This document shows, one piece after another, positions 47,301 through 56,350 of a DNA stretch of 64,000 nt. Within the stretch, counting starts at the first letter, position 1; each line of letters starts with the position of its first letter. This stretch comes from Fusibacter ferrireducens (lineage in GTDB: Bacteria > Bacillota > Clostridia > Peptostreptococcales > Acidaminobacteraceae), in the NCBI RefSeq assembly GCF_015352425.1, contig NZ_JADKNH010000011.1, positions 142,895 through 206,894 on the forward strand. The letters run 5' to 3'. Made by a program: the position numbers and the translations under genes. The notes under the pieces were generated by a model. The model saw only the letters and a program-made list of their open reading frames with translations, was not told the origin of the DNA and searched no databases.

Positions 47301-48590
47301 CCACAAAAGCGCGTAGGGGATTTGTTTGACGGCAAAATTAAAAATTATGTCAATCAAAACATCAACACGATTTTGGGCAATATCAAAGATATGCTGGTGG
47401 ATTCTTTAAAAGAAAATGAGGGTCTGATTCAGCGAAAAGTCAAGAGCATCGTTAAAGGAGAACTTGGTTCTATTCAAAAGGGCGCTTACTTGATATTAGG
47501 CGGGGATGATGTCATTGACAGGGTGATTTCCAAATTGGTATATCAAAAATTTCCAAGTTACATTGACAAATCACAAAATCAAATTAAGGATATCTTTGAA
47601 ACCTTGATGAACAAACATATTTATCCAACGAAGGTCAGTGAGATTCAGCTGAAAATCAGTGAAAAGAATGTAGCATCCATCTTAGAAGGATTTGTATCTA
47701 ATAAGCATAACCTAAATACAATAGCGAAATCGATTACCCAGATTTCTAATGCCATGATTATTGAACTCACATTGGTACCGATGCAACGTTATCTAGAGAT
47801 TATGAATCTAGAAACGCTTGATTTGGTGTATCAGCGTTTCAAACAGGAAGTGGATGAGGTTTCATCAGTAACCGCAAATGAACTTCGTCGTTCAAAAGTC
47901 TGTATTACAAACGACTTGACAAAGGTGCTTTATAAATTTTTCGAAAAGTATATTTTAGATATCGAAATGGCAGATGTCTTTGATGATGTGGACAAAAAGG
48001 ATATCGAAGAATTCGTAGATACCGCTTTTCGCCATTTGACAAAAAGTGAAGCTGTATCTGATGCGCTTAACCTTTTGATTAATGAAATCTACCAAAATGG
48101 CTATCAGGATAAATCTTTGCACCAAGTCATACAGACAGATACATTTAAAAAAGATGTGCAGCAAACGGTTAGTGACCTTGTTTACAACGAACGAATAGAA
48201 GCTGTAATCAATGAAATCATAGCCTCGGTTATTTCTAAAGCGACAGATAAAAAACTAGATTTTGTTCATGCGAAAACGAAACATCAGATAGCGGAAGTAC
48301 TGACTGAAGCAAGTCTAGACTCTGTTAAAAGACAAATCGCAGACATTTTGATGGCAGTTGATTTCAGGAATATCACCGAAAATAAGATCAATGAGCTCGA
48401 TGCCAAGGCAATCCACACGCTATTCAATTCATTCGCTGGCAAATATTTTACAAAACTTAAACTCTACGGCCTTTGGGGAGGCGTTTTCGGTCTACATTCA
48501 CTGACTTTCATTTTTCCATGGGTGTATCATTTGTATGTTCAATTGAAAAATGGTAAAGGTAATGCGAAGGAGCAGGAGCAAGGATCGTAA
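44367..48590 (+). CDS. Giant double DUF445 membrane protein
   Basis: A 1407-residue protein. The DUF445 start signature occurs twice: GAFTGYITNTYAINMLF near residue 15 with an N-terminal membrane helix, and GLLTNVLALELIFRPYKEQKLLANIPG near 704 with membrane helices at about 665-720. A final helix lies near 1368-1391. Between these are long acidic, amphipathic helical stretches of repeated pattern (ESLIQDAVNET-like, EIIASVIS-like). Ordinary DUF445 proteins (YheB, YjiN) are about 380-450 residues, so this is an internal duplication with extended arms. The function is unknown. Confidence 0.85.
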   Translation: MNEALNIIIQAVSGAFTGYITNTYAINMLFKEYTSLKIGGVIKKTKSEFIENVSALVERDIINHETLQSELSKDAFKDSLEKLINDFLKVSLYDQLGELTYGAFEGFEPTYNNTKRFIELQLKKNARKAIDTVCEEVSVDALLSEEQIEILLEVIIDELLVITEKNDFIADFVDDLLSEHGHLKAEDLIGKTVLDTVEANINSQLDVGIKHIKCEEYDTLEMLITSLLDTIDYQKIICDFQTSLFSKQISQIISSDNQVTLTDAFKENVIGFLKSDEGKKLFESLVSVFIKLGKNIDKTLLDLISPEFRPSVKAYLKKNLPTFIKQISGWIKEHASEIESLIQDAVNETIDSTGGPKGVVLKIIKKVFLSDIASKNEVANLIVSYLQDEIDIEELSETLTLKAMNFFEEETVRSMIISLEKSNMLSEAKIADFIIKNMITSIDYIPKESLEQFFNKKLDELVKIDLVKIFDENIKSKAVTGVVNLLISGSRIEEMASVKFKRIYSDIKKTPFDEFLKAEKMDAFASMSKEKLVQKITQEKSEIIAVLTGLIKSAIADVKINTLLPKGDIRNIENQLSTKAYDAVINQIDARKSSSLKDDLDKLNNIVHIDELATDFVIKQINRNLEVLLEGNIKRIVGENLSKLSDDEISEMVHNFMGKELQPITISGAFLGLFAGVALALFTEGKPLTKFSFNPYSIVTFAVVGLLTNVLALELIFRPYKEQKLLANIPGLNLFSQGYIVKNKEAFAKNMAGFVDEDLLDKKMINESFISHRSAIKEGVLDSISKDNYEVASFILNKHSVEISEQLTDWLVTYVKSEAEMLSNEIVKYTENIRLSEAPVREKSEAWSKWLIAHIHGLKINAINQLDNFLQSDYEILSLLDDKETASIKEMIVKEVSTVLESVIVSVCEGSYIEKAVASYGEQYKAFIAQSMQEVIDRNVINDVKGHISGRIEDLITSDDARDKLMQMINDKFNHEFSPQKRVGDLFDGKIKNYVNQNINTILGNIKDMLVDSLKENEGLIQRKVKSIVKGELGSIQKGAYLILGGDDVIDRVISKLVYQKFPSYIDKSQNQIKDIFETLMNKHIYPTKVSEIQLKISEKNVASILEGFVSNKHNLNTIAKSITQISNAMIIELTLVPMQRYLEIMNLETLDLVYQRFKQEVDEVSSVTANELRRSKVCITNDLTKVLYKFFEKYILDIEMADVFDDVDKKDIEEFVDTAFRHLTKSEAVSDALNLLINEIYQNGYQDKSLHQVIQTDTFKKDVQQTVSDLVYNERIEAVINEIIASVISKATDKKLDFVHAKTKHQIAEVLTEASLDSVKRQIADILMAVDFRNITENKINELDAKAIHTLFNSFAGKYFTKLKLYGLWGGVFGLHSLTFIFPWVYHLYVQLKNGKGNAKEQEQGS

Positions 48591-48931
48591 GACGAACAAA
48601 TTTTAAATGCTTGACTGAAAATATTCATTTTCAGAGAATGAACTGATTAATCTAAAATTTAATGTTCTAGGCGAGAAAAATTGAAGGTGCTATTGCAAAA
48701 TAGCCCATAACTAAAAATGGTGCTGTTGCTCAACTAATTTCTTAGTTTTGCAGCAGCACCTCCTTTTTTATATTTATTTTTAAGTAACTATTACAGAAAA
48801 TGTGTCATTATCAATACAGTGTATTCATGTAATATTTATGAAACATATAATATTTGATTGCACTCCAAATGCATTCATAATATACTTGTCATACAAAATA
48901 AATCTGATTATTTTCTAGGAGGCATGACATT
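48591..48931 (+). other. Gene-free stretch with terminator
   Basis: Besides the terminator at 48719-48769 this region holds only AT-rich sequence with a short imperfect hairpin (ttcatttt/gaatgaa) near 48625 and a promoter-like area before the 48932 gene. I see no coding sequence in it. Confidence 0.5.
48719..48769 (+). terminator. Terminator after the DUF445 gene
   Basis: An 11-bp stem ggtgctgttgc/gcagcagcacc (one G-U pair) with a long loop is followed by tcctttttt. Confidence 0.8.
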
Positions 48932-49129
48932 ATGACGAAGTTATTGCTTGAATTCATGGGAAGTTTAGTGAAGCCTGTTTCGGGGAAACAAATTGCAAAT
49001 TTTTTTAACAGCCATGGATATAACTACCATCAAACAGGTGGTACAGTTGGAAATGCAGTGAAAATTGGCTTAATCAATGTTGTAAGTATAAAACACATCA
49101 ATGGCTGCAGAGTCAATTATTTTATTTAA
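48932..49129 (+). CDS. Small unknown protein, 65 residues (possible winged helix)
   Basis: Starts with ATG 9 bases after a strong aggagg. The pattern SGKQIANFFNSHGYNYHQTGGTVGNAVKIGLINVV could form two helices and a wing, similar to small DNA-binding domains. No family recognised. The clear Shine-Dalgarno favours a real gene. Confidence 0.5.
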   Translation: MTKLLLEFMGSLVKPVSGKQIANFFNSHGYNYHQTGGTVGNAVKIGLINVVSIKHINGCRVNYFI

Positions 49130-49138
49130 GGGGGAATT

Positions 49139-49317
49139 AGTGGATACTATATTCAATCAGTTTTCAGCTTGCAAATGAAGAAATGGCTAAGCAGGTAAAT
49201 TTGAAAGACTATTCAAATGAAATTGAGGCAGCAATAGAAGACTTCAATAAGAACGGTGAAGAAGCTAGAAACAAACGTAAAATTACAAAACACAAAAATG
49301 CAATAAAATATTATTAA
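49139..49317 (+). pseudogene. Small frameshifted gene remnant
   Basis: A GTG follows gggggaa and reads VDTIFNQFSACK then stops. One base offset, the adjacent frame continues LANEEMAKQVNLKDYSNEIEA and on to AIKYY before a stop at 49315. The two halves fit together as one short helical protein if a single base is removed near 49170. Alternatively a 44-residue protein starts at ATG 49183. Not recognised. Confidence 0.3.
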
Positions 49318-49518
49318 ATTAATTTTTTTATCCTTATATAGATGGCACGTTTCAAATGCAAGAAACAGCACAATCATAAGCAAACTTCCAAGAAGACCTA
49401 TTAAAGATATCTCAGAATTAAAAACATGCTCACCAATATAACTAAGCATTAAAAAACATATTGAAATTAAAGGGATTATTACCCTATGCCGTTTTTGTAT
49501 TTTCCTCAATTTATTCAC
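49213..49518 (-). CDS. Small membrane protein, 101 residues
   Basis: A basic N-terminus (KLRKIQKRHR) is followed by three hydrophobic helices (about 13-32, 38-58, 67-95). The start is GTG with aaagg on the minus strand. It overlaps the 49139-49317 remnant on the other strand, so only one is likely real. No family recognised. Confidence 0.4.
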   Translation of the reverse strand: MNKLRKIQKRHRVIIPLISICFLMLSYIGEHVFNSEISLIGLLGSLLMIVLFLAFETCHLYKDKKINLIIFYCIFVFCNFTFVSSFFTVLIEVFYCCLNFI

Positions 49519-49805
49519 CTAGCCTTTTATGGTAGTAGTGGATATTCAAAAAAATTTCCGAACCCATTGCTGTTGTATGAGGGCTATCTGTATAGTAAGT
49601 ATATACTTAATGAATTAACTCGATCTTTAAAGGTAAAAGATTAATAAAGAGCTAAAAAACGTAACTTTCAAAAGATGTATAATTACATAATTATTTTGGT
49701 GTGAGCCGCTTTGACCAGTTTCTACTCCTTTTCGGACAGATCATGACAAACTCGGATAGGAAAAGCCAGAGGAGGTTTGCTACAATTTATTCAAGAGGTG
49801 AGACA

Positions 49806-50666
49806 ATGGATTTTATTCAGAATATGCAAAAGGCAATAGACTACATGGAGGCTCATATCTTAGAGCCGATTACTTATGAAAATGTGGCAAAGCAACTCTA
49901 TGTGTCCAGTTATTACTTTCACAGAACCTTTAGTATGTTGACTGGAATTACTGCCAATGAGTACATCAAAAACAGGCGGTTATCCATGGCAGGTCAAGAA
50001 CTTTCTGCCACAGGGGCAAAAGTGATCGAGGTCGCATTAAAATATGGCTATGAGACTCCTGAGAGCTTCACAAAAGCTTTTACCCGATTTCATGAGGTGA
50101 CCCCTAATGCGGCAAAACATGCAGGTGTTGAACTAAAATCCTTTAATCGACTTCTTATAAAAATTAATTTGGAAGGCGGTACAGTTATGGATTACAGAAT
50201 TGAAAAGAGAGCACCCTTTAAGTTGATTGCAAAGGTAAAAAAGTTTAAGAACCTAGCAATCGCAGAAGAAGAAAACAATGAAATCCCAGCATTTTGGGAT
50301 ACATGCAAGGCAGATGGCACCTTTAGAGTACTTGAGAAAAAAGCTACTCGGCACGATGTGTATGGGCTCTGTGCACCCGTCTCGAAGGAAAGCCCTTATT
50401 TTGACTACGGCATCGGCATGGTATACGACGGTGAGAGCGTTCCAGAAGGCTACACACTTTGGGAAGTAAAACCGACTCTATGGGCAGTCTTCAAATGCAT
50501 GGGGGACAATGGCGACTGCATTGAAGAGACATGGAAACGTTTTTATTCAGAATTTCTTCCAAGCTCAGATTACAATATGCTTGATGACACGGATTTTGAG
50601 CTGTATGAAGAAAATCCAACCCCAGGGTGCTTTTGTGAACTCTGGATTCCGATTGAGAAAAAATAA
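49806..50666 (+). CDS. AraC family regulator with GyrI-like effector domain
   Basis: A 286-residue protein: N-terminal AraC helix-turn-helix pair (about 1-105, ENVAKQLYVSSYYFHRTF and VIEVALKYGYETPESFTKAF) and a C-terminal GyrI-like/BacT ligand-binding domain (about 120-286, YRIEKRAPFKLIAKVKKF, FCELWIPIEKK). The reversed order, HTH first, is usual for this subgroup (Rob/SoxS-like with effector domain). ATG 49806 follows gaggtg; the longer upstream frame has no site. An intrinsic terminator follows. Confidence 0.9.
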   Translation: MDFIQNMQKAIDYMEAHILEPITYENVAKQLYVSSYYFHRTFSMLTGITANEYIKNRRLSMAGQELSATGAKVIEVALKYGYETPESFTKAFTRFHEVTPNAAKHAGVELKSFNRLLIKINLEGGTVMDYRIEKRAPFKLIAKVKKFKNLAIAEEENNEIPAFWDTCKADGTFRVLEKKATRHDVYGLCAPVSKESPYFDYGIGMVYDGESVPEGYTLWEVKPTLWAVFKCMGDNGDCIEETWKRFYSEFLPSSDYNMLDDTDFELYEENPTPGCFCELWIPIEKK

Positions 50667-50699
50667 AATAAAAACTTGTAGTAAGAGATAGAACATGAG

Positions 50700-50743
50700 A
50701 AGGGACAGTCCAATGCTAAGACTTAATGGACAGTCCCTTTTCT
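50700..50743 (+). terminator. Terminator after the AraC-type gene
   Basis: The stem aagggacagtcca/tggacagtccctt with one A-A mismatch is followed by tttt. Confidence 0.75.
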
Positions 50744-50746
50744 ATT

Positions 50747-50879
50747 AAAACAACAAGATTTGAGCCGAAAGCCGTGATGAGGGGGGTCACCCTCAAACAT
50801 ATTGGTTTGGGTTAGAGATTAAAAATAAAAAGAAAATCGTTTTGAGACATTGAGAGACCGCTTAAATCTTGTTGTTTTA
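50747..50879 (+). repeat. Dispersed palindromic repeat copy with clean terminal inverted repeats
   Basis: The left end aaaacaacaagattt is repeated inverted as aaatcttgttgtttt at the right end. Inside, ttgagccgaaagccgtga and gaaaatcgttttgagacat match the units at 21524-21730. The copy lies directly after a terminator. Confidence 0.8.
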
Positions 50880-51026
50880 GGAAATTTAAATAATTGCGAC
50901 TAGAATGTAAAGATTTGGTGTATATATTAAACGTATAGATTTGACTTGGACATTATTAAGCATATATTATGAGTCACATATTTTCAACACAGCAATCTCT
51001 AATATGACAAAATGAGGAGCGTGAAA

Positions 51027-52865
51027 ATGATCAAAGCTAGAATAAAAAAAGATAGATTAAAAATAAGTAGATTTAAAATAGAAGGCAATTCAAGAATAGC
51101 CATACTGGTTTCAGTATCAGCTTTTGTTTTACTCATGTTTTTCAGTATTATTTTTATCTATAATTTTTCCATGAGAATTAGGGAAGATGAAGCAAATAGA
51201 GTTGCAATATCATATTACAGTCTCAACGAGGAGATCAGAGATTTTAAAAATCAAAATGTCAGCTTATTGTCTGGATTTGCAGCATACATACAACTTAAAG
51301 AGACCACAAGCGATGAGGAAATCTATGAGTACTTAGGCTTTCTTTTGAGAGATCATCTGGACGACATAAAAAATATTGGTGTACTAATAGATACAACCAT
51401 AAGATGGGTATATCCTACTGGAGGCAATGAAGGTGCAATTGGCAAGGACTTAACAGAGATTCCTGAACAAAGAGATGAAGTCCTAAGGGTCAAGAATAAT
51501 CTAGAAACGCTTTTTGTTGGTCCAGTTAACTTGATCCAGGGTGGAACAGCTTTCATTATCCGTATGCCACTTTTAAAAGATGAGGCTTATTGGGGGATGG
51601 TGAGTATTGTTTTAAAAGCGGAAAATGCCTTTAAGTTCGTTGACAAGCATTCAAGAAATTACAAGATAGATTATTTGATTACACCAGCAGATACACCAAA
51701 TGAAATCATATATGGGAACAGTCGCGTATTAGAATTATCACCCCTTAAGTTTAGAACAGAAGCATCAATTGGCAATTGGGATGTCTATGCAGTGCCATCT
51801 GGTGGATGGGATCATAGAGTAAAACAAATTGCATTAATTTTTTTCGCCTGTATCCTAATGAGTTTTTTCGTATCTTTAAGTACTTATTCATGGATAAAAA
51901 AATATGGAAAAGTCTTGAATGACAAAGTAGAGCTTGAGGGTAAATATATACAAGACAGATTTACAAAAATATATACGCGGGAGTATTTTAATCTCAGATT
52001 GAAAGAAGAAGTGAGCAATAGTCAACGACATAATCATCCTATTTCAATGATCTATTTCGATTTAGATCACTTTAAAAAAGTTAATGATGTTCATGGCCAT
52101 TCTGCTGGAGACGAAGTATTGCTTGAAGTTGTTGCAAAGGTCAAATCAATCATTAGACTGGGTGACATCTTTGCAAGATGGGGTGGTGATGAATTTATAA
52201 TATTGCTTCCAAATATCAATCTCAGCGGCGCCCAAGCAATTGCTGAAAGAATTCGCCGTGAAATTGAGGCATTAGATATCAATAAATCCTATGGTGTCAC
52301 CGCAAGTGTAGGTTATTCTGAGTGGAAGAACAAAGAATATATTGAATCTTGGTTTATTAGAACGGATCAAGCACTATATACATCTAAGAATACAGGTAAA
52401 AATAAGATTACCGCCAGTGATCACAATAAAGAAAAAAACATACTTGTAAGAGCAGAATGGGACGAGACATCAAATTCTGGATGCAAAACCATTGATGATG
52501 AACATAGGGCAATAGTGGCGCGCTGTAATCGAATTGTGGAAAGTGCCTTAGAGCAATCTTCATTTGATGAGACCATCAGAAACGTTGAGAATGTAATTCT
52601 TGAAATGGAGCAACACTTTAAAGATGAGATAGAAATACTTAATAGAGTAGGCTATCCTCAGGTTGAAAAGCATAAGAAAATCCATGCAGCTTTATTGTCA
52701 AGGACAAACGTTATTTTCAAAAAGACAATCCAAAGAGATATCACCGCAGTCGAATTCTTTTCATTTTTACTCATAACAGTAGTCGAAGGTCATTTTAAAA
52801 ATGAAGATGTCAAATATTTCCCTTATATAGCAAAAGAAAAAAATAATTCAGACCATTATGCATAA
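51027..52865 (+). CDS. Sensor diguanylate cyclase with C-terminal hemerythrin domain
   Basis: A 612-residue membrane protein. One helix (about 25-50), an extracellular CHASE/Cache-like sensor (about 55-265), a second helix (about 270-290), a GGDEF domain with intact active site WGGDEF and an RLGD inhibitory I-site five residues before it, then a bacteriohemerythrin domain (about 470-612) with W-D, DDEHR, QHFKDE, HKKIH and HFKNED, the full set of di-iron ligands. It should make c-di-GMP in response to an outer ligand and, through the di-iron site, oxygen or redox state. ATG 51027 follows aggag. Confidence 0.9.
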   Translation: MIKARIKKDRLKISRFKIEGNSRIAILVSVSAFVLLMFFSIIFIYNFSMRIREDEANRVAISYYSLNEEIRDFKNQNVSLLSGFAAYIQLKETTSDEEIYEYLGFLLRDHLDDIKNIGVLIDTTIRWVYPTGGNEGAIGKDLTEIPEQRDEVLRVKNNLETLFVGPVNLIQGGTAFIIRMPLLKDEAYWGMVSIVLKAENAFKFVDKHSRNYKIDYLITPADTPNEIIYGNSRVLELSPLKFRTEASIGNWDVYAVPSGGWDHRVKQIALIFFACILMSFFVSLSTYSWIKKYGKVLNDKVELEGKYIQDRFTKIYTREYFNLRLKEEVSNSQRHNHPISMIYFDLDHFKKVNDVHGHSAGDEVLLEVVAKVKSIIRLGDIFARWGGDEFIILLPNINLSGAQAIAERIRREIEALDINKSYGVTASVGYSEWKNKEYIESWFIRTDQALYTSKNTGKNKITASDHNKEKNILVRAEWDETSNSGCKTIDDEHRAIVARCNRIVESALEQSSFDETIRNVENVILEMEQHFKDEIEILNRVGYPQVEKHKKIHAALLSRTNVIFKKTIQRDITAVEFFSFLLITVVEGHFKNEDVKYFPYIAKEKNNSDHYA

Positions 52866-52905
52866 AGCATATAATGTAAGATATAAGTTCATACTTTTCA
52901 AAAGT

Positions 52906-52949
52906 GAGGATCATCCTTTAATGAGATAAAAGGACGATCCTCGCTTTTT
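52906..52949. terminator. Terminator between convergent genes
   Basis: A 14-bp stem gaggatcatccttt/aaaggacgatcctc with one mismatch, followed by gcttttt on the plus strand; it separates the GGDEF gene from the convergent surface-protein gene. Confidence 0.8.
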
Positions 52950-52950
52950 G

Positions 52951-55900
52951 TTATTCTACAACGTATATTAGCATTTCAGCAGAATCTGTTTTAGGTTTTG
53001 GATTATTAAGCGTAGCATATTCACCAATTGATGATCTTAAGGTTACTGTACCAGGAGTGAGCCCCTTAATGGTGACACTTTTCTCATAAGTGATGATGAA
53101 TTTCTCTTGAATACCTGTAACATTCGAAACACTGCTGTAACCCGACATAACCGTACCGGACATCTCAGCAATTGCTGGATTGCTGATGCCCCACCGTGGA
53201 TAAAAACGGTCTGACTCTGCTGGAATGACGGCCTTAATCTCAATGACATCTCCAACTTTCAAGTAAATAGGCCCTTTTTGATCCAAGTGGAATGTATTTG
53301 AGTCAAAGACATTATTTTGAGAAACTGGAATAGGTTTATTCCGTTCAAATTGCTTGTATGCATTATATACCATGATCATCGCCATTTCCTTGGTGACTTT
53401 TCCCTTTGGATTTAAGGCATCACCACTGCCGTTAATAATCCCGTAGCCATTTAAAACACGAATGCTTTTTTCTGCCCATGTGGAGATGGCATCTTTATCT
53501 GCATAATTCTTTTGAAAATCAATATTGGCATTATAGTATCTGCCTGAGGCATCTAATGATTTAGCGATCATTACACACAGCTGTTCTCTCGTAATGGACT
53601 CCTGAGGACTAAAAGTACGGTTGCCAGTGCCACTTATGATACCTGCATTATAAGCTTTGATGACACTTGTATTGGTCGTGTCATCAAAAGGGTTATTGCC
53701 ATTATTTACAAACCCTCCAAAGTTTTCATACATTGTAATAACAAGTTCTGAAAATTCTTCTCTTGTGGCATTGGCACTAAAATCTGTTGTGATCATTTTT
53801 TCAGTTTTTATCCCTTGTTGTATGGCTTCTTCAAGGATTGAAACCGCCCATGGGCTAGCAGTTTGAATGCTGGTAGAGGTATTGACAGGATGAGTCACAG
53901 GAACATTTGTCTGTTTAGGTAAATTGTTATTCACAGGAACTTCAGTTTGTTTTGGCAAATTGTTACTCACAGGGACCTCTGTCTGTTTTGGAATATTGTT
54001 ACTCACAGGGACCTCTGTCTGTTTTTGCACATTGCTACTCACTGTTTTTAGAGGCTCAACGTAGAGCACATACAGTTCCATATAATTACTGTCACTGCCA
54101 TAGTTGTCCCCAAAGTTGAAGAATAGTGATAATTTACTTTGGATGGTTTGCTTTTCGGTTTCATTAAATACGCCATTTTGTTCATAAACTAGTTTTGCAT
54201 TTTCTCTACCATAGTAACTATTGGTAGTCAGTTTGACGTCATATGTTGAATCGGTTAGTGTAATGACTTTGTATAGCACGGTACCGTTTGGAACGACATA
54301 ACTGCCAGCGAAGCTATGATGCGTTGACACCGATGCCCCTGATGGTAAGCCTTCTATGCCAAGCCCTATATAGTTGGCATACTGTTCTCCAAAGATGGCG
54401 TAGCTTCCGTAAATCTTAGTGTTCATCAAATTATACTTTTCTACCGTTTGTACTGCATTACCATCGACTCGACCGTCAACAACTCGGCCATTGGTGAAAG
54501 TCCCGCCCTTTAAAACCAATCCTGTTGATCCACTGGATATTGCACCGTCAAAGTATTGCATTTGCTTTAATTTATAGCCACTCAAATCATATGTGGTCTC
54601 ATTAGACTGTGTTTGTTGAATTTGATTTGGTTGTTGAGCTGGAGCAGGTTGCTGTGGCTGATTAGGTTGCTGAGCCGGAGTAGGCTGCTGCGGTTGTTGT
54701 GGTTGATTAACTTGTTGAGTTGGAGTGGGTTGTTGCGCTTGATTTGACTGCTGTGGCTGTGTATTTTGGGGTTGCGGTGTTGGTGCATCTCCAATACTGA
54801 CAAATGGTACATCGTTTACCTTTGCATAAGTTTCTGTAGATGAACCATTATAGCCATACAACGTAACTGGCGTATTATAGAATGCATCGCTCATACTGCC
54901 GCCACCAGCTCTGTTATCTGAAGCAATGGCAGCACTGGCATTCAATATAGTGGCACTTTTCAGATGAGTACAATTGGCAAATGCAGCACTATCAATTGAT
55001 TTAAGGTTCTCTGGCAGTGTCACAGTGAGCAAGTTTTTACAGAGATAGAAAGCCGATCTGCCAATCTTATCGACACCGCTTCCAAATTGAACCTCATATA
55101 ATTTTTCGCAATCCTGAAATGCCATATCCTCTATGGTTTTGATATTATTTGGAATGGTGATTTGAGTTAATGCATCACAATTGTTGAAAGCAGATTTTTT
55201 TATTACAGTTACTTGTGTAGGCAGATCAATATTGGATAGACTTGTACATCCTGAAAAAGCATTTGATGTAATAGATGTAAGATTTTTGCCCCATTGATAA
55301 CTGGTAAGGCTTGTACAGTTGGTAAATGCAGAATCCCCTATATAAGTGACACTGTCTGGTATTTCAATTTGCTTTAGGCTTTCACATTGATAAAAGCTTC
55401 TCGATCCGATTTGAGAAATAGTGTTTCCAAAGTCCACACTTCCTAGACCACTGCAATACATGAAAGCATCTGTGCCCATTGATTGGACACCAGATGGAAT
55501 CACAATGTGATTAACGTGATCACAGTTATAAAATGCTTTATCTCCAATATGAAGAATGCCATTTGGAATTGTATAGCTTGAAGCACTCTTTCCAGCTGGA
55601 AACTGAACAAGTGTATCACCTGATTTTTGAGAAGTTCCAGTGCGATCCATCAAAACACCATCAACAGAGTAATAACGTGAATTATTTGTATCTACATTAA
55701 TGGCTTCCAGTTGATCACACAGAGAAAATGCACTGTCACCAATATTGGCAACATTTACAGGTAAATTGATACTTTTTAACTGGGTACAACCCTCAAATGC
55801 TTTTGAACCGATTGTAGTTAAATTTTCTCCTAGAGATACACTGACCAATCCCGTGCCGTAAAACGCCATTTCATCTATTATAGCGACATTTTTTCCAAAT

Positions 55901-56193
55901 TGAATATGAGTTAAGTTTTGTTTTTTGTGAAAAGGGGATATTGCAATTTGAGTAACTGGGTAATGCTCGCCATTAAAAATGACTTCATCTGGAATTGTAA
56001 CATTGCCAATGCTCCCATCATACCCTGTAACCATAGCGGTTTGTTTACTCGTATTTATAGTGTAACTTAAAGGCCCCTCTTTAAATATCTGATTTGCTGC
56101 ATAAGTAGTGGGCGCCAAGAACAGCGTACAAAGCAAACCCATAAGAATTAGTAAACTCAGTTTTTTTCTCTTTTTTCTAGAAATTGAATTCAA
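52951..56193 (-). CDS. LRR_5 (BspA-like) surface protein with SLH anchor
   Basis: A 1080-residue exported protein. A signal peptide (about 1-33, ending APTTYAA) is followed by BspA-type leucine-rich repeats (about 45-450; repeating IxxxAFxxCxxLxxIxLPxxV), a Pro/Gln-rich linker (about 471-534), a beta-rich domain of unknown type (about 540-715), four near-copies of KQTEVPVSNN (about 721-768), three SLH domains (about 778-945) for binding cell-wall polymer, and a C-terminal Ig-like domain. Likely anchored in the S-layer and displaying the LRR for adhesion. Monocistronic, minus strand. Confidence 0.92.
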   Translation of the reverse strand: MNSISRKKRKKLSLLILMGLLCTLFLAPTTYAANQIFKEGPLSYTINTSKQTAMVTGYDGSIGNVTIPDEVIFNGEHYPVTQIAISPFHKKQNLTHIQFGKNVAIIDEMAFYGTGLVSVSLGENLTTIGSKAFEGCTQLKSINLPVNVANIGDSAFSLCDQLEAINVDTNNSRYYSVDGVLMDRTGTSQKSGDTLVQFPAGKSASSYTIPNGILHIGDKAFYNCDHVNHIVIPSGVQSMGTDAFMYCSGLGSVDFGNTISQIGSRSFYQCESLKQIEIPDSVTYIGDSAFTNCTSLTSYQWGKNLTSITSNAFSGCTSLSNIDLPTQVTVIKKSAFNNCDALTQITIPNNIKTIEDMAFQDCEKLYEVQFGSGVDKIGRSAFYLCKNLLTVTLPENLKSIDSAAFANCTHLKSATILNASAAIASDNRAGGGSMSDAFYNTPVTLYGYNGSSTETYAKVNDVPFVSIGDAPTPQPQNTQPQQSNQAQQPTPTQQVNQPQQPQQPTPAQQPNQPQQPAPAQQPNQIQQTQSNETTYDLSGYKLKQMQYFDGAISSGSTGLVLKGGTFTNGRVVDGRVDGNAVQTVEKYNLMNTKIYGSYAIFGEQYANYIGLGIEGLPSGASVSTHHSFAGSYVVPNGTVLYKVITLTDSTYDVKLTTNSYYGRENAKLVYEQNGVFNETEKQTIQSKLSLFFNFGDNYGSDSNYMELYVLYVEPLKTVSSNVQKQTEVPVSNNIPKQTEVPVSNNLPKQTEVPVNNNLPKQTNVPVTHPVNTSTSIQTASPWAVSILEEAIQQGIKTEKMITTDFSANATREEFSELVITMYENFGGFVNNGNNPFDDTTNTSVIKAYNAGIISGTGNRTFSPQESITREQLCVMIAKSLDASGRYYNANIDFQKNYADKDAISTWAEKSIRVLNGYGIINGSGDALNPKGKVTKEMAMIMVYNAYKQFERNKPIPVSQNNVFDSNTFHLDQKGPIYLKVGDVIEIKAVIPAESDRFYPRWGISNPAIAEMSGTVMSGYSSVSNVTGIQEKFIITYEKSVTIKGLTPGTVTLRSSIGEYATLNNPKPKTDSAEMLIYVVE

Positions 56194-56270
56194 AATCGTG
56201 TCCCTCCCTTTATTTTTATAATATGAGTAACTTCCTATTGGTAACCTTAATTTTACGCTGTTTATACCAG

Positions 56271-56298
56271 AAAAAAAATCACCCCTAAGGGGTGATTT
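56271..56298 (-). terminator. Terminator of the membrane LuxR gene
   Basis: On the minus strand a perfect stem aaatcacccc/ggggtgattt with a short loop is followed by a T run (56271-56275). Confidence 0.9.
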
Positions 56299-56350
56299 AA
56301 TATAATATACGTGAAGATTTGAATATTTTCGTTACATTATGCCTTTAAGA

